DNA of 64,000 nucleotides from the NCBI GenBank assembly GCA_963573315.1, contig OY752143.1, positions 1,178,001 to 1,242,000 of the forward strand. Reading direction: 5' to 3'. This DNA is from Entomortierella parvispora (Eukaryota; Mortierellomycota; Mortierellomycetes; Mortierellales; Mortierellaceae). The notes beneath the pieces were generated by a model that searched no databases, was not told the DNA's origin, and worked only from the letters and a program-made list of their open reading frames with translations. The position numbers and the translations under genes were made by a program. Positions 1 to 12,900 of the stretch are shown here, in pieces. Within the stretch, counting starts at the first letter, position 1; each line of letters begins with the position of its first letter.

Positions 1-1122
1 CACGTCAATAGAGGAGACTGGATTCAAGGATTTGGCTTGGCTGGCACGACCGACAAGACTCTCTGAACCTTGGGACATGATAAGGCACAAGAAGTTAGAT
101 CTGGAGATGTTGGGGGCAGCTGTTGCTGACGGTTTCTCTCGCATCCTACCTCATCAGCCCAGACAAGTATCTACAAAGCGAAGCGACCCCACCTTCGATC
201 ACAAGGAGTTACCCTTTAATAATGATACTCTGTGCCACCTCCAGTCGTCACCAATGGCCATCCACGAGCAACGAGTGCGGAACCAGGAGAAACTGTGCTG
301 GCCAAAGTTGATCCAGTTTGTCGTAGTGTTGGATCCCATCATGCGGGTGCAGAGCCAGCCAGGCTGTCTAGCCTTCACAAGACTAGTCCACCGACTTCGC
401 CCAGAGGTCGATTTTCGAATGGTGCCTTCGGGAGGTTGGGATCTGGAGCCTTGAGTAATGACTAGGGGATAAAGATAAACACAACATCCCGTGACTCAGA
501 CGCGCAGCAAGCAAGAGCGAGCGTCCTGTTTGCGACATTGCCACCATTTCGGGGCCCTTTGCTCCTTTTCGTCCTTCTCCTTTCCCCTCTCTTTCTCTTT
601 GTTCCATTCCATCCTTTTCTCCCGCCCTTGTCCTTTGTTCCATTCTCCTCCCATCCCATTCCCATTCTGTTCCTAGTCCCTCCTCCACGGCGCCCTGCTC
701 CTGTCTGACTCATTGGCATTCTCTCTGTTCTCTTTCCCTGCCTGAAAAAGCCCCTTGACATCATCCTCTGTGAACAGCGCAGTTCAAAGAGAAAGAAAGA
801 AAGAAAAGAAAAAAAAACCGGTGCCCCATCCTGTCACCATTAGTCTTGCTTGGTCTGTCTGTCTGCCCACTTGTTGTCGCACCGACTGAGTGTACCGTCC
901 ATATTATATAGAGTTGCTTCAGTGCTGCTTCGCCTAGCCACGCTTCGCCCGCAGCGTCGTTTCCTCTCGTCTGGACTTGAATTTCCTGTTTTTTGGTCCT
1001 TGCACTCTTTTGTCCCCTTCCCTTCCTCTCGTCCCCTTCCTTCCTCGTCCCCTCCTCCAGGACCCCTCGTAGAAGTGAGATAGCGACCCTCAAGCAGGCG
1101 GATTCTATATAAAACGTTGAAT
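1..1122. other. Gene-free leader region
   Basis: No convincing gene is seen in the first 1.1 kb. Short open frames between about 30 and 460 have no recognisable domain and no supporting splice structure; they could be the tail of a gene lying before the window. From about 540 to 1080 the + strand is pyrimidine-rich, as is common in the promoter and 5' leader regions of this segment. The sequence at 1106-1114 reads like a TATA box, but it lies about 10 bases from the start codon of the next gene, which is too close to be a normal one. Confidence 0.4.
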
Positions 1123-3455
1123 ATGGCCGACAAGCTCCAGCAAAAGTTTGCGCTGGTGCAGCAAATGAAGAGGGTAATGCCTTGTCTCCATGTCTCCGTT
1201 TCATCCTGGAGCCTCCAACCCCCCTCCTCCCCTCGCAATTCTTCACACCATGTGGGAGCTGCAAATGCAAATGAACAAGACCACTTGGCACGCAAGGGAC
1301 CAATCACTAATCACCAATGTCCATGTCTTTTTGTCTCTTCTCTGACTCGCATCCCCCCTATCCCATCTCCAATCAATACCTCCCTCCCCGCCCCCCTTCT
1401 TTTTTCGGTTCTTTTGAACCTTCCTCCCCTCTTTTCTACCGTGCCCTTCCAGGAAAAGGAACTGAGGGAGGCGAAAGCCAAGGAGCACAAGCCCATCGAC
1501 ATCTTTGCCATTGCTGGAGTCAACCTCACAGGTCCTGGTCATCATGCCGTGTCTCGCTATGACCCATCGAGTCCCCGTCCACCACTGCCGCGGCGACAGT
1601 CCACCCCCACCTCGGTTGGAGGAGGTGGTGTCCTGAAGAGACCACATCCAGAGAGGAGCGTGTCTACCTCAAGCGACAGGTCTGTTCCAGAAACGACAAA
1701 GGCGACATCAGCGGACAGTTACAGCCCTCCAGCATCGGTATTGTCCCCAAATGACCAGGATGGCGAGAGTCAGGCGGGAAAGAAATTGAAGCGATCGTCT
1801 ATGGCCCGAGGTGCATCAACGACCTCCGTAAGCACTCAAAGACGACCCTCGATGCAAGATGGCCAGAATACAGGGCTGCATTCACCTACACACAACAGCT
1901 CAAACAGACGCTCGTCGACTGTAAGTATGCCATAACAGACACCCAAAAGGTTTTTGGAAAGCGCAGAGGCTTCAAAGTGGCAACCCCCCGTTTGCTTTGT
2001 TTTGATTTTGTCGCGTCTCTTCGTTCACAAAGTGCTCACTGGCTAAAATGACCTTTTTTTCTTTTTTGACGACAGAGCATGCCGTCAGCTCCACCGCCAA
2101 GAAGCTCCTCAACCTCATCGTCTGCGTTGTCTCCCGGCTATGAAGCAGGAAGTCCTACCAGTACCAGTGGCACCCCTCCAACTCCAATCCCATCTCCAAG
2201 AGGTGCCAAGGAAGACGCGGCGTCCTCTCAGTCTTCAGTTCATCACCCGCACCAGCGTTATCCCCCGCGGGCAGAGATGTTCCACGGCTCACAGAGCTTG
2301 GAGTGTTCAGAGGGAGTATCTACAGGAGCATGTGCACGGACCCATACAGAATCACGGCACCTTTCCTCAGACGAAAACTCTGAAGATGAACACCCATACA
2401 TGTATGACTCTTTCTGTCCTTAATATCAGGAGCGTCATTGATGAGTTTTTATTTTTCCTAACGCTTTTCTTGTTCTGGCATATAGTCCTCCTCACTCCTC
2501 TGCCCGTGATTCAGACGCACGATCGCCTCCACTGGGACGATACAATAGACATGAATCTTATGACGCCGCCAGTCAACACAGCTATGTCTCCAGGTCGCGG
2601 TCGCCTTCTCGTTCACCTAGAAGCATCAGTCGTCCTCGATCGTTGTCACGCTCAGACGCCAGTCCTTTTCATCCCTACAGCCCTCACAGTGATGATTACT
2701 CGCGTTACAGGAACCAGGCTGAAAACCAACACACCCACTCCCGCCGTCATTTGGAGAGTGGATATGACCGGGGTATGATCCGTCGCGACTCAGCCATGAC
2801 ACCTGTTTCGTCAGATCCAACGGACCCGTTTGGTGTCGCCAATCGCTGTGTCTATGTGGGCCAGTTACCATCATCGGCAACATTGGATAGTCTCCAAAAG
2901 GCATTCGAGGTATTTGGTTCGATCAAGGATGTCAACTTTGTCGAAGGCGTCGAATATGGATTTGTTACCTTTAAGGAGCCAGAGGCAGCGCAGCGTGCAC
3001 TGGATAAGGCGAACGAGTCGGGTGAAACTTTGAAGGTGGCCAACGTGTCGGATGTCGACGTCAATATCAAGGAATCGGATCCAAAAGACAGTGGCCTGGC
3101 ACCGGAGGGACCAGTGGGCATTTTAGTAGACGGTGTTGCTATTGAGGTCAAGAGGGCCAAATTGCCTGGTTCCAGTTTAGAGGCCAGTTCAGGAGACGGT
3201 GCTTACCTGAGATCGCCGCCATATCATCCACGAAGCAGCTCATCTCCTTCGGACTTCCCAGCATGTGTACCTATCATGAAATCTCGCTCAGTCCACCAGC
3301 TTCCTTCAAAGCCTCGAGCTGTTGTTCCATTGCCACCAAAACCCACAGGTGCAGCTGCATTTCCTCCCGCTCTCCCATCAACTTTATCAGGAGAAGTTGC
3401 AAAGACAGGGACCTCAGGACGGGCTCGACAGATTCTGAGTTATGACGATCTTTAA
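1123..3455 (+). CDS. SR-like protein with RS-rich segment and C-terminal RRM
   Basis: Predicted RNA-binding protein, probably acting in pre-mRNA splicing or mRNA handling in the nucleus. Exons: 1123-1173, 1453-1920, 2076-2401, 2486-3455 (604 residues); all introns are GT-AG and phases join cleanly. The N-terminus is short, charged and helical (MADKLQQKFALVQQMKR), followed by a long Ser/Pro-rich disordered region. Exon 4 opens with an arginine-serine segment (about residues 285-335, with SRSRSPSRSPRS). One RRM follows at about 400-515: RNP2 is VYVGQL and RNP1 is YGFVTF. The RRM is unusually long because about 30 extra residues sit before its last strand (VAIEVKRAK). The RS segment plus RRM fits SR or SR-related proteins, but the order (RS before RRM) differs from classical SR proteins. 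The exact orthologue is not recognised. Domain call is firm; function is inferred. Confidence 0.82.
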
Positions 3456-5367
3456 GGAATTATCGGACCCTTTTTTTCTTTTTTTTTTTCTTTTTTTTCT
3501 GCCGTGTAAATGTTATGACTTTCTTGCAACGATACGCTTGTACTCTAGTCCTAGCCTTTTTTTCTTTTTTTTTTTTAAAGACAGTTCGACGTTTTATATA
3601 TTTGAAAGATTTGAAAGACATATGCCTGCAGAGGTGGCAAAACAGGAGGGGGGGGGGGGGGGTATTGTGGATTATGGAGGAAAGGGGTGGTCGACACGGT
3701 TTGTTTTGTTCAACCAGGCGTAAGAGCAATTGGCGGTGTTATTCGTGCAGCCAAGGGGTGAGAAGACTGGGCCATAGTGCATTCTTCGGTATGTGGTTCA
3801 CAGGTATTCTACGCGGACTTGGGGCTGTTGACTGAGACAAAGTGATAGCCGACAATTAGCAACATGGCCAAGCAGCAGAGGCCGTTTGCAAAAGCAGTGA
3901 GTTGAGTATCGTCCATCATCTATGGCAGATGGAACAAAAAGACAGTGATGTCGAGGGTGAGCAAGGAATCACGCGTTCTTGGTGTACTTTTTTCCTTTCA
4001 TCTTCAGTCCTTGAGAAAAGAATTGCCACTCATGATGATGTCTTTGCGAAAAAGCATAGAGGTGAGAGGGATTAGGATGAACAAGCAGATGGCAATGCAG
4101 ATGGGGATGGGGACGGGGATGTGCATGCATTGCATGCGTACCTTGTGTGATTTGGCCGAGGAGAGATGTGAGGTTGAGAGAGTAGAGCAGAAAGACGAGG
4201 AATGCATTCATCCGAAAAGGGAGATGGGCATTAGGGCCGTGTTCAATTAGAGAGGGGATCTTTAATTGAACAAGTCCCAATTTGGCCATGTGTGAAGACA
4301 TGAATCTGTGCTCTGAACGTGTTGTTCCTGCAGGGGATATCCACACTTTTTTAGGAGCGAGCCACAGCAGGCACTGGGAAATAGTACATTTGTGATCAAG
4401 TGCCTTACGCCTACATGTGGTGACTACGAAGAAGCGAGCCTTTGCGGAACATTGCCAAGAAACAAAAGAGTCGCAGGCTGCCCGCAAGAGCTTTCTCTTG
4501 GCAATGCCAAGAGTTTGTTTGATCTGCGCTTGCATATGTTGAGGCACCAGGGTCTTGATGGGGATCTTGGCTGTGGCTGTGGGCCTGCAGGATGCTCAGA
4601 TTCGGGTCTTAAATAGACTACATCGAGATCCCTCTTCACACCTTCATTGCATGACTTGCCCTCACTTGCCTGACTGCTAAAGGTTTTCTGGATCCACTCT
4701 CAAGACGGGCAGAGAGGGTGAGATCAACAGGAGGAACTTGAAGAGAATCAAAAGTCACAGCTTTTTATTGTGTAGGCATTGCTCCAGGGCATGAAGAAAC
4801 GTCTCATGGACAGAAAGGCGATAGGGACAGCCTGGTAAATGAGTGGAGGTAAAATGACATTGACTTGGGCTGAACATCCGCATCTCGGGGGTTGTGTTTG
4901 TGTTTGAACAGCGTTCTTAAGTGTCGCCTCTCGGTGCTGCTGTCCTCTCCTCTCTCCCAGCGCACCATGTTACAGCCAGTCCGGTGGATGACGGCTGTGG
5001 CATCCTGGCATTGTTTTCCCGAGAATTGAGTTTCTCTCGTCCAGAAGAGGCTCATAGTTAAAGCCCAGCGAGTCAAAAAGTTATACGACACTGTATAGTG
5101 TAAAGTAGTGCAAGGTGCAAAAGGGCATGCGTCTTCTTTATCTCCACGCGGCACCCGTTCTCATTTCGTTCCAGTCTGTTATAAATACCGAGGAAAGACC
5201 GGTCGATCCTCTCCACCAGCAACGGCTGTTGCCTTTCCTCCTATTCTCCTTATATACCGTGCAACGCCTCGCTTCTCCTCCCTCCTCTTTCTTTCCTTGT
5301 TGATCTGCTTTCCATCGATTGATCGCCTCCTCCTCCTCCCCGCTTTCGCTTCTGTTCGTTCTCTCTC
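3456..5367. other. Intergenic region with homopolymer tracts
   Basis: No gene is supported in these 1.9 kb. The first 200 bases are probably 3' UTR of the RRM gene and hold long T-rich tracts (about 3471-3500, 3557-3577) and a run of about 15 G at 3648-3662. Short open frames near 3945-4250 and 4392-4616 have no recognisable content. The last 200 bases before the ABC transporter start at 5368 are CT-rich (about 5210-5360), the usual promoter-proximal composition here. Confidence 0.4.
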
Positions 5368-8300
5368 ATGTTTAAAAATCTGAGAAAGGACACAGCCCGA
5401 GCCCATCCTTCGCTCACTCACAACCGCGCCTCGGACTCCTCCTCCCAGAGCAACGGATTCTCATATTCATCCAGCACCACGAATCTCCAACCTCCATCAC
5501 AGCAACGCTATCCTAGTGCTCATCACATTCCCATGGAGAACATCCGCTCTGATATCAATATGGTCGACATGAAATCGGGTGAACTTGAGCACGACCCACT
5601 TCCACCTGCGGTCGATTTTTCAAACGTCCATCCTACAGCTCGATACCAATTCCGCGCCCTTGCGCGTCGTGCAGTATCCTTTCATCGCCGTCAGCGGTTC
5701 AGCAATATTTGTTGTTTGGCGCTTTGGCCTGTTATCTTGGTTCTGCTCTGCTTTGTGTTTTCTATCGTCATGAACAGCAGTGGATCGCATATTACGGGCT
5801 TTGTCCAGTTCTGTTCCAACGAGGCAAACCCCGAGACGAGTGCGGAGTTCACTCTCGACAAACCAGAGGTAGGGCCCGCGGCCTGGTACCCCTCTGCTTT
5901 CTCCGGTCGTACTTCTGCCAAACCTTGCGTTCGCTGGTTCGGGGAATCGTACCCTTCCAAAGCCCCTTACGAGAACGCGACTGCAGCTGCTCGGTCCCAG
6001 CCCGACAGGTAAGACGATGGTCCGAAAAGGACAGCATATCTCTGTAATGAAGTTTATTCACAGTCGACTGTCATGATATTTAGTTACTATCAGCCTCCCC
6101 CAAGCACGGGTTGGTTCAACCTGCAGCAAGCTAAGGACGCCTTCAAGAATACTGGGTATTATATGAGTCCTGCTCTCTGGCAAATGACCCCTATCAACCA
6201 GACGGTGTACTATACCTCTGCAAATCCCCAGATCTCTCAGTGGCTGGGAATTCGCCCCAATGTCACCCAAAAGTTTTACTCGGATGTCTGGCCCCCTGTG
6301 TCCCAAGCTGGAAGTCCTATTGTTTACAACGTCTCTGCATTGCCAGCATCGTCTCAGGGGTCTGGTATCCTGGGTGCCATTCCTGTTCGGTACGTCAACA
6401 AGCTAGGTTTGGCACCCGACCCCAAACACCCAGGGAAATATCTTCCAAATTTGACCACCATATACCAGGCTCAGTCCTTTATAGCTTTGGCTGATGCTGC
6501 CACAATGCAAAAGGCGATCGAAGGTATTGTGGCGGAGGTGGCAAATGGTGGCAACTATCTTTCATATGAAGAGATGCCCTTTGGTGGTATTGACTTCCAG
6601 GCTGCAGACCCGACCCAGAACCATATCCAGATGACGATGCAGTTTGGCATCCCCCCATCCGACCAGTACAGCTACGGATATGAGGAAACACCGACACCGG
6701 GATTGAGACAAATGTTGACCATGACTCAGATTACCAACGCATTGGTGAAGACAAAGTATGCCGGCCAATTCGTAATCTCGCAGGGCATCCGAGCTTTACC
6801 TTATGCCTGGGACACTAAATCCCAGGATGGATATTTCTTAAACCAGATGTCGACATACTTGTTTCCTTTCGGACTCTCGTTCCTGCTGCCAACCTTCGTC
6901 TCGATCTTGGTGCAGGAAAAGGAAGACAGACACCGCATGATGATGGCCATGGTGAGAATCTTTTAAGGCGAAAGACTCTGTGTTATTTCGAGATGTCTAT
7001 TCGTGACTTATTTACCTTTCATTCATTCCCCTCCATCTCTAGAACGGTCTCAAGTCGATCTCTTACTACGGGGCCCATTACGTCGAATTCATGACCATGC
7101 AGTTGATCCTTAGCTTGTTCTTCTGCATGGCCTGTGTCGCAATCGGTTCTCAACTGATCCTGCGGACACAGCCATTAATTTTGGTGGTTCTTTTGATTCT
7201 CTGGGCACACGTCCAGACATCGCTGGCGTTCTTTTTGGCCTCGTTCTTTTCCAACACGCGTCGCGCCACACTGATGGTCTACTTCTTTGTCGCGGTTTCA
7301 TGCATCATGGCCAGTATTTCTAGTCAGATCTTCAAGAATGGTGTTCCTGTTGCCTGGTTTATCCATCCAACGTTTTCATTCTTCAGCATCATCTCTGACG
7401 GTATTCTCCGATCAAGTAGAGTCAATGGCCTCAATCCACTGCGTTGGGCCGAGTTTGCATCCGGCACTGTCTTGTTTAAATGTTTGCTTCTCTTGGTGGG
7501 AGAAAGTTTCCTCTTCTTAATCTTGACCTTGTAAGAATTCGCTGAAAAATACAGTGGTTCTAGTTGTTGCAGAAGGACATTTTCACTGACTCCTTTGCTT
7601 TGATTCTTGTATATTTTTTAATGTAGCTACATTGACGCTGTTGCTCCTTCAGAGTACGGTGTCCAGAAGCCATGGCACTTCCCTATCACTGGCTTGTTCA
7701 ACCACCGCGGTTCAAACCGCGACCCTGAATCGCGTCTCCATCACAAAGGCAACGCTAACGATGATGTTGAGCTTGTAGGTGGAGACTCTGATGTGTACGC
7801 GGAGCGTAATCGTGTCCAGACCCAGTACGACCCATTCAAGACACCTCTTATCCTCAACAACCTCTTTCACCGATACCCTAACAAGGTCGAGCCAGCTCTT
7901 CGAGGCATGTCCTTTGGTGTCGAGACCAACACCGTTCTTGGTTTGCTCGGTCCAAACGGCGCCGGAAAATCAACCATGATCCATTTGCTGACAGGTCTGT
8001 ACTCGCCCACGTCCGGTACGGCTCATGTTGCAGGTGCTAACATTCGCACTGATATGGCCTTGGTCCACGCCAAGATCGGTGTCTGCCCTCAGCACGATAT
8101 CCTTTGGGGCGATCTTACTGTCGCAGATCACCTGCTGTTCTACACACGTCTGCGAGGTATCCCTCCTTCGTTGGAACAACAAGCCGTAACCTATGCAATC
8201 GCCTCAGTATCTTTGACTAAATTCCGCGATCGTCAGGTCAAGGGGTTGTCTGGGGGTGAGAAGCGTCGTGTTTCGATTGCCATTGCTCTATTGGGCGACA

Positions 8301-8683
8301 ACAAGGTCATTTTTTTGGACGAACCATCGACTGGACTGGACCCAGCAGTGCGAAGAGTGATCTGGGAAATTATCCATCGAGTCAAGGTCAATAAGACCCT
8401 GGTCCTAACCACTCATTCGATGGAGGAGGCTGATATCCTATCGGATAGGATTGCGATCATGACAACGGGTCGTTTGCGTTGCATTGGCACGAGTTTGCAC
8501 TTGAAGAACCTTTATGGATCAGGGTTCCGTCTCAACATCTCGTCCAAGGCTGGCAGACTTCAGGAGGCCTGTGAGCAGGTCGAGGCCGTGGTCTTGAAGG
8601 GATTAAACTTCAAGAGGATTGACAAGTTCACAAACGCGACCACTTATGAGTTTGATCTCCAATCTTCTCAGCAACAACAACAG

Positions 8684-8722
<39 letters not shown>

Positions 8723-8911
8723 CAACAGTTGGAGGTTGGATATGGTCAGCTCTCAAAGATCTTTTCGTACTTGTGTCAGCAGCCAAGCCTGTTCCCGGCT
8801 ATCGAGGATTGGGGCATCAGTCAAACGACGCTCGAGGACGTGTTTATCAAGATTTGCACCGAAGGCGAGTCTGCTCTAGCCATGCCTTCCATGCCCACGA
8901 TCGAGATGTGA
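5368..8911 (+). CDS. Half-size ABCA-family ABC transporter
   Basis: ATP-driven membrane transporter of the ABCA subfamily, which generally moves lipids; the substrate is not visible from sequence. Exons: 5368-6008, 6084-6951, 7043-7530, 7627-8911 (1093 residues). Layout is one membrane domain then one nucleotide-binding domain: a disordered N-terminus, a first membrane helix at about 112-135, a large non-cytosolic loop (about 135-480) typical of ABCA, a helix cluster at about 485-690, then the ATPase. Walker A is GPNGAGKST (about 774), the signature is LSGGEKRR (about 870), Walker B with catalytic Glu is VIFLDEPSTGLDP (about 893), and the switch region has LTTHSMEEAD. A glutamine-rich run (about 1005-1030, CAG/CAA codons) interrupts the C-terminal regulatory part, which still ends in the ABCA-like TTLEDVF motif. 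Being half-size, it would have to dimerise, as in plant and Dictyostelium relatives. Family assignment is firm. Confidence 0.9.
8669..8732 (+). repeat. CAG/CAA repeat tract in ABCA gene
   Basis: Mixed CAA and CAG codons, with a core of about ten consecutive CAG units, encode a glutamine run in the region after the ATPase domain. Confidence 0.85.
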
Positions 8912-8921
8912 ACACAAGAAC

Positions 8922-8927
8922 AATAAA
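8922..8927 (+). terminator. Poly(A) signal of the ABCA gene
   Basis: AATAAA lies 10 bases after the stop codon of the ABCA transporter. It implies a very short 3' UTR. Confidence 0.5.
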
Positions 8928-9098
8928 ATCCTGCTCTCACTATCAGACTAAGCCATCGCTTTTTGTTGAAGGTTCTTTGTTCATTACCAACACAGTCCGC
9001 TAAAGAAAAGGGGGCAAAAAGGGTGGAGATTTCAGGCAAAAGGGGTATCTTGTTTTTTATATTCGTCACCAAGCAACTGTTCAGCTCAAGATCTCGAG

Positions 9099-9653
9099 AT
9101 GATTACTCACCTGTCAAAGTCGACTGAAGGCCAGCTAGTATTAAACTTGATGCCAGGCGAGTCTCTTTGGTTGCAAGTCACAACAACTGGGAGACCCTGT
9201 TGCCCATCCTTCGGACATATGTCATTCAGGTTCGAAAGGTACATTATGGAGAATAACTCCTGGCACATCTTTTATATTGGCAGGACGGAGGGGAGACGGG
9301 GAGGAAAATTCGACAACTATTGGATGATTCATGGTTCACGGCTAGGCGGCGTCGAATTGCCTCAAATACTAATACAAGGCAGGATGTCCGGGCATTACCC
9401 CTCGCGAGAACCAGATATTGAATGGTCCGAGCCTTGCGAGTGCGTGTACCATGGGCTGCCCACCGATAGAGCGAAGATCAACTTCACTATGCAGCCAGTC
9501 CGCTTTCTGGAATCATTGTATGATGATATGGGTGCCCACGTTCATGTTCGACTGTTTTATCGGATCAGCCGACATGGTTCAGGAATCCTTGACTACAATT
9601 TGGAAAATCGGTGCACTGTCGACACGACTCCGATACCGGGTGTCCCATGGTAA
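9099..9653 (+). CDS. Hypothetical protein, single exon (184 aa)
   Basis: A 184-residue intron-free open frame between two well-supported genes on the same strand. I recognise no domain. The protein is mixed alpha/beta in composition, rich in Trp, Tyr, His and Arg, with five cysteines and no signal peptide or membrane helix. Support is limited to its length, its ATG, its position in an otherwise empty gap and two AATAAA signals directly after the stop (9666 and 9678). The composition is less biased than the Ser/Pro-rich noise frames nearby. It could be a lineage-specific gene or a chance frame in the intergenic space. Confidence 0.45.
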   Translation: MITHLSKSTEGQLVLNLMPGESLWLQVTTTGRPCCPSFGHMSFRFERYIMENNSWHIFYIGRTEGRRGGKFDNYWMIHGSRLGGVELPQILIQGRMSGHYPSREPDIEWSEPCECVYHGLPTDRAKINFTMQPVRFLESLYDDMGAHVHVRLFYRISRHGSGILDYNLENRCTVDTTPIPGVPW

Positions 9654-9665
9654 ATTGCTCGAGCA

Positions 9666-9683
9666 AATAAAAACATGAATAAA
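9666..9683 (+). terminator. Two poly(A) signals after the 184-aa ORF
   Basis: AATAAA occurs at 9666-9671 and again at 9678-9683, 12 to 30 bases after the stop codon. This is the best sign that the preceding frame is transcribed. Confidence 0.4.
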
Positions 9684-9917
9684 ATCTATAGTATAAAGTT
9701 ATTCTAGGTATGTCACGTTCCCTCAACGCATGAATGAATGGCGGCATAATGCATGGCCCCACGGGTCCATTCCTTGCACGCGTGCCTTCTCACTCCTCCC
9801 AAAGTCATCATCCCTCCTGCGAATAGTGCATGACCTCGGTCGCATCCCTGCGCATCAAGTCTGCCCGCCGAGCATCCAAGCGACCAAGCCAGGACAGAGA
9901 GACTAAAGCTTTCAGCA

Positions 9918-12900
9918 ATGAGTGCCCTTACCAGCTTCGATGCTCTTCATGAGCCACCTGCCCAACCTGAGGAGCAACCCGAGAACGTACTGTCCAAAAT
10001 CTTCCAAAAGGTCAAGAGCTCTCTCTCCACTTCCACCCCCACAACACCTCCTCCCGCAAACCTTCCCCCCACATCCACTGTTGCTTTCAGTGCAGCTGCA
10101 AGCAGTTCGACCGTTAGTATAGGAACAACAGTCGCATCCTCAAACGGCAGCGAGAGCACGCTCCAGGGCAAGAACCCCACCACCTCGTCAACCATAGTAG
10201 ACCAACGACAGGATGTGATATCACTAGCATCGCAAGAACAAAATAGTGCCAGTTCCTCTGGTGCCTCCTCGGATGCAGGATCGTGGATCACGCCGTCTGA
10301 ATCGCATCCAGGCAGTAACAATCAAAAGACCAGTACGCACAATGGAGTACCAATACCAAGGATAACAGATGACAAAGATAGAACGATTGTGGTGAGACGA
10401 TATCCCAACTCCATGAACGCGCCCAAAAGAGCGTCGTCCCTGTTCAAAGTTAGCACTGTAGATCACAGTATTGTCCAGGATGATGACTCTGCTTCTCTGT
10501 CATCTCTCGCGCCGCCTGTTGTGTCTCTCAGCCCTGCATTTGGGGACCAGCAAGTACTCAAGGACGAATACCTGGAGTCCACTGGAGCCATGATGATTAA
10601 ATCCGTGGATGGCCGCGGAGTAGATCGTAGTAGATTGAGTGCAGGTATGCCGCTTTTTTCTCTGATCCAGAAGTAAGGCCATGAGTACACCTATACCGAT
10701 GCTAAATTAATGAAAACTATATCAATGTACAGGCGACAGCTCAGCAACAAGGGACTACATACATCACGCACTCGGGGCTAGAGATGCGTCGTACGACTCT
10801 GATACGCGGTCTATCAGGAGCTTTAGTTCAGGGCATCAAAAAGGAAACTCGCTAACCAAAGTCATTCGCAGACTACGAGGAGAGGGCGTGAACAGGGACT
10901 ATTGGATGGCGGATGAAAATGCAAAAGAGTGTTTTGGTTGCAGTGCCTCATTCTTTGTGTTTCGACGCAAGCATCATTGCCGGATATGTGGTCAGTCTTT
11001 CAAACGGAATGTCTTCAGAAATCAATTTTCATATTTTTGAATTTCCTGCTGACTAGCTTTTCTACTCTAGGACATATTTTCTGCTCAAAATGTGCCTCAA
11101 AGATCATTCCTGGCGCGAAGCTTGGCTACGAGGGACAGCTGCGCGTATGCAATTATTGCTTGGACATCATGCAGGCTTATGAGCAACCAGAGAATGGAAC
11201 CGGAGAATACAGCACAGGCACCTCCTGGTCCTCAGCACCGACGCCATCCATTGCCCACCACAGCCATTTTCCTCAGACTATACCCATGTCACCAAGCATC
11301 CAATCGACTCCTGTAGATGGTACACCTCTGGATGGCATCCGAAAGTTTTTGCATGCAGGCTCTAATCTGTTTCTTGCAAGGTCGCGGTCTAACACCACTA
11401 CAGGAGATCCAGGAATCGATGGCAGCCCAGCCCCATTTCGGAGGTCTCTGGCCCTCGAGGATGGAAGCATGAACGACTCAGTCTTGGATCCAGAGATTGC
11501 GCCTTTTATGGGAGAGGAAGATGACGATGAGAGAGATGACTTATGGGTCTCCAACTCCCCGAATACCATGGGATTTTTTGCCTTGGGGGGTCCCGAGAAT
11601 GACTACGACAGCGACGACGACTTTATAGAACATAGTCCAAGAGAAAAGGCGCTCATTCGAACGGCAAGGACTGACGAGCTCCGCGATATGTTCGCAAAAG
11701 ATCGCTCACCCCTCAATCGTCGTATCAGCGTCAATGGCACACGACCTTCAAGAAATCTGAGTCTTAGTCTCAAAACGAGAGGACTCTACCGTCCCGACGG
11801 CTCAGAATCTATACGGTCCCCGATGGAAATGCGCCCTGCTTCGCCGTACCTTGGATCAAACTCTCAAGTGTTACTTCATCCTGGAAGGCATTCCAGAGCG
11901 GCATCTATGGTGACAAGTGCAGTTGAGCTCAACAGCGCGTCGCTTCAACACATGCGGAGACTTTTACGGCAGCTGCTAACACGGTTCGAGATTGACAATC
12001 GGGACGGATGGGACGAAGTGATCATGAAGTTGGTTCTCAAAGTCTCAAACAGCATTCAAATTCTTGATGGAATGGATGTGATGCAAGTCGTCAAAATCAA
12101 AAAGATCCCAGGAGGCACCGCACAGGATACTCTCTACATCAACGGCGTGGTATGCACCAAGAACCTAGCCCACAAGCAAATGAGTCGGACGTTGATAAAT
12201 CCTAGGATCCTGATCCTTAAGTTTGCGCTCGAATACCAACGCGTCGAGAACCACTTTATTTCACTGGAGCCGATCGTCAATCAGGAAAAGGAATACCTGC
12301 AGCATCTTGTGGCACGTATCGTGGCTTTAAGTCCTCACCTAATTGTGGTCGAGAAGACAGTGTCACGGTTGGCGCTGGAGTTGCTTCTGAAGCATAACGT
12401 GGCAGTGGCGTACAATGTCAAGCCAGAGGTGGCGGATGCGATCGCCCTTTCAACCGGAGCGGATACAATTCTGTCGTTCGACAAGCTCGTGAAGGAACCA
12501 AGACTCGGAACTTGTGGATCTTTTGAGGTCAAGACTTTTGTACACGATCTCATCCCGAACAAGAGAAAGAGCTACATGCTGTTCCAGGATTGTCCCGGGA
12601 ATCTCTTTTGTACCCTCGTCTTGCGCGGAGGTTCTTTGGAGACATTGAACAGGATCAAAAAAGTCGTGTTGCTCATGGTCTGGGTCTCATACAACCTCAA
12701 GCTGGAGACGTCTTTGATGAACGACCAGTTCGCTATGACTTCGGCTGTTAGGGAATCAAGGCTCGCCGAGGAGGAAGCAATTGAAATTTCCACGGATCCT
12801 TATGTCAGCGCTCTGCAGGAAATGTTAAAGCCGTACAAGCAGACAATCTTATCCGCCTCTCCCTTCGTTAAATTCGATCCCCCGTTCCTCTTGACGAGAA

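Noticed and set aside
1106..1114. TATA box for the RRM gene
   Set aside because: Only about 10 bases from the ATG, which would leave almost no leader; kept only as a note.
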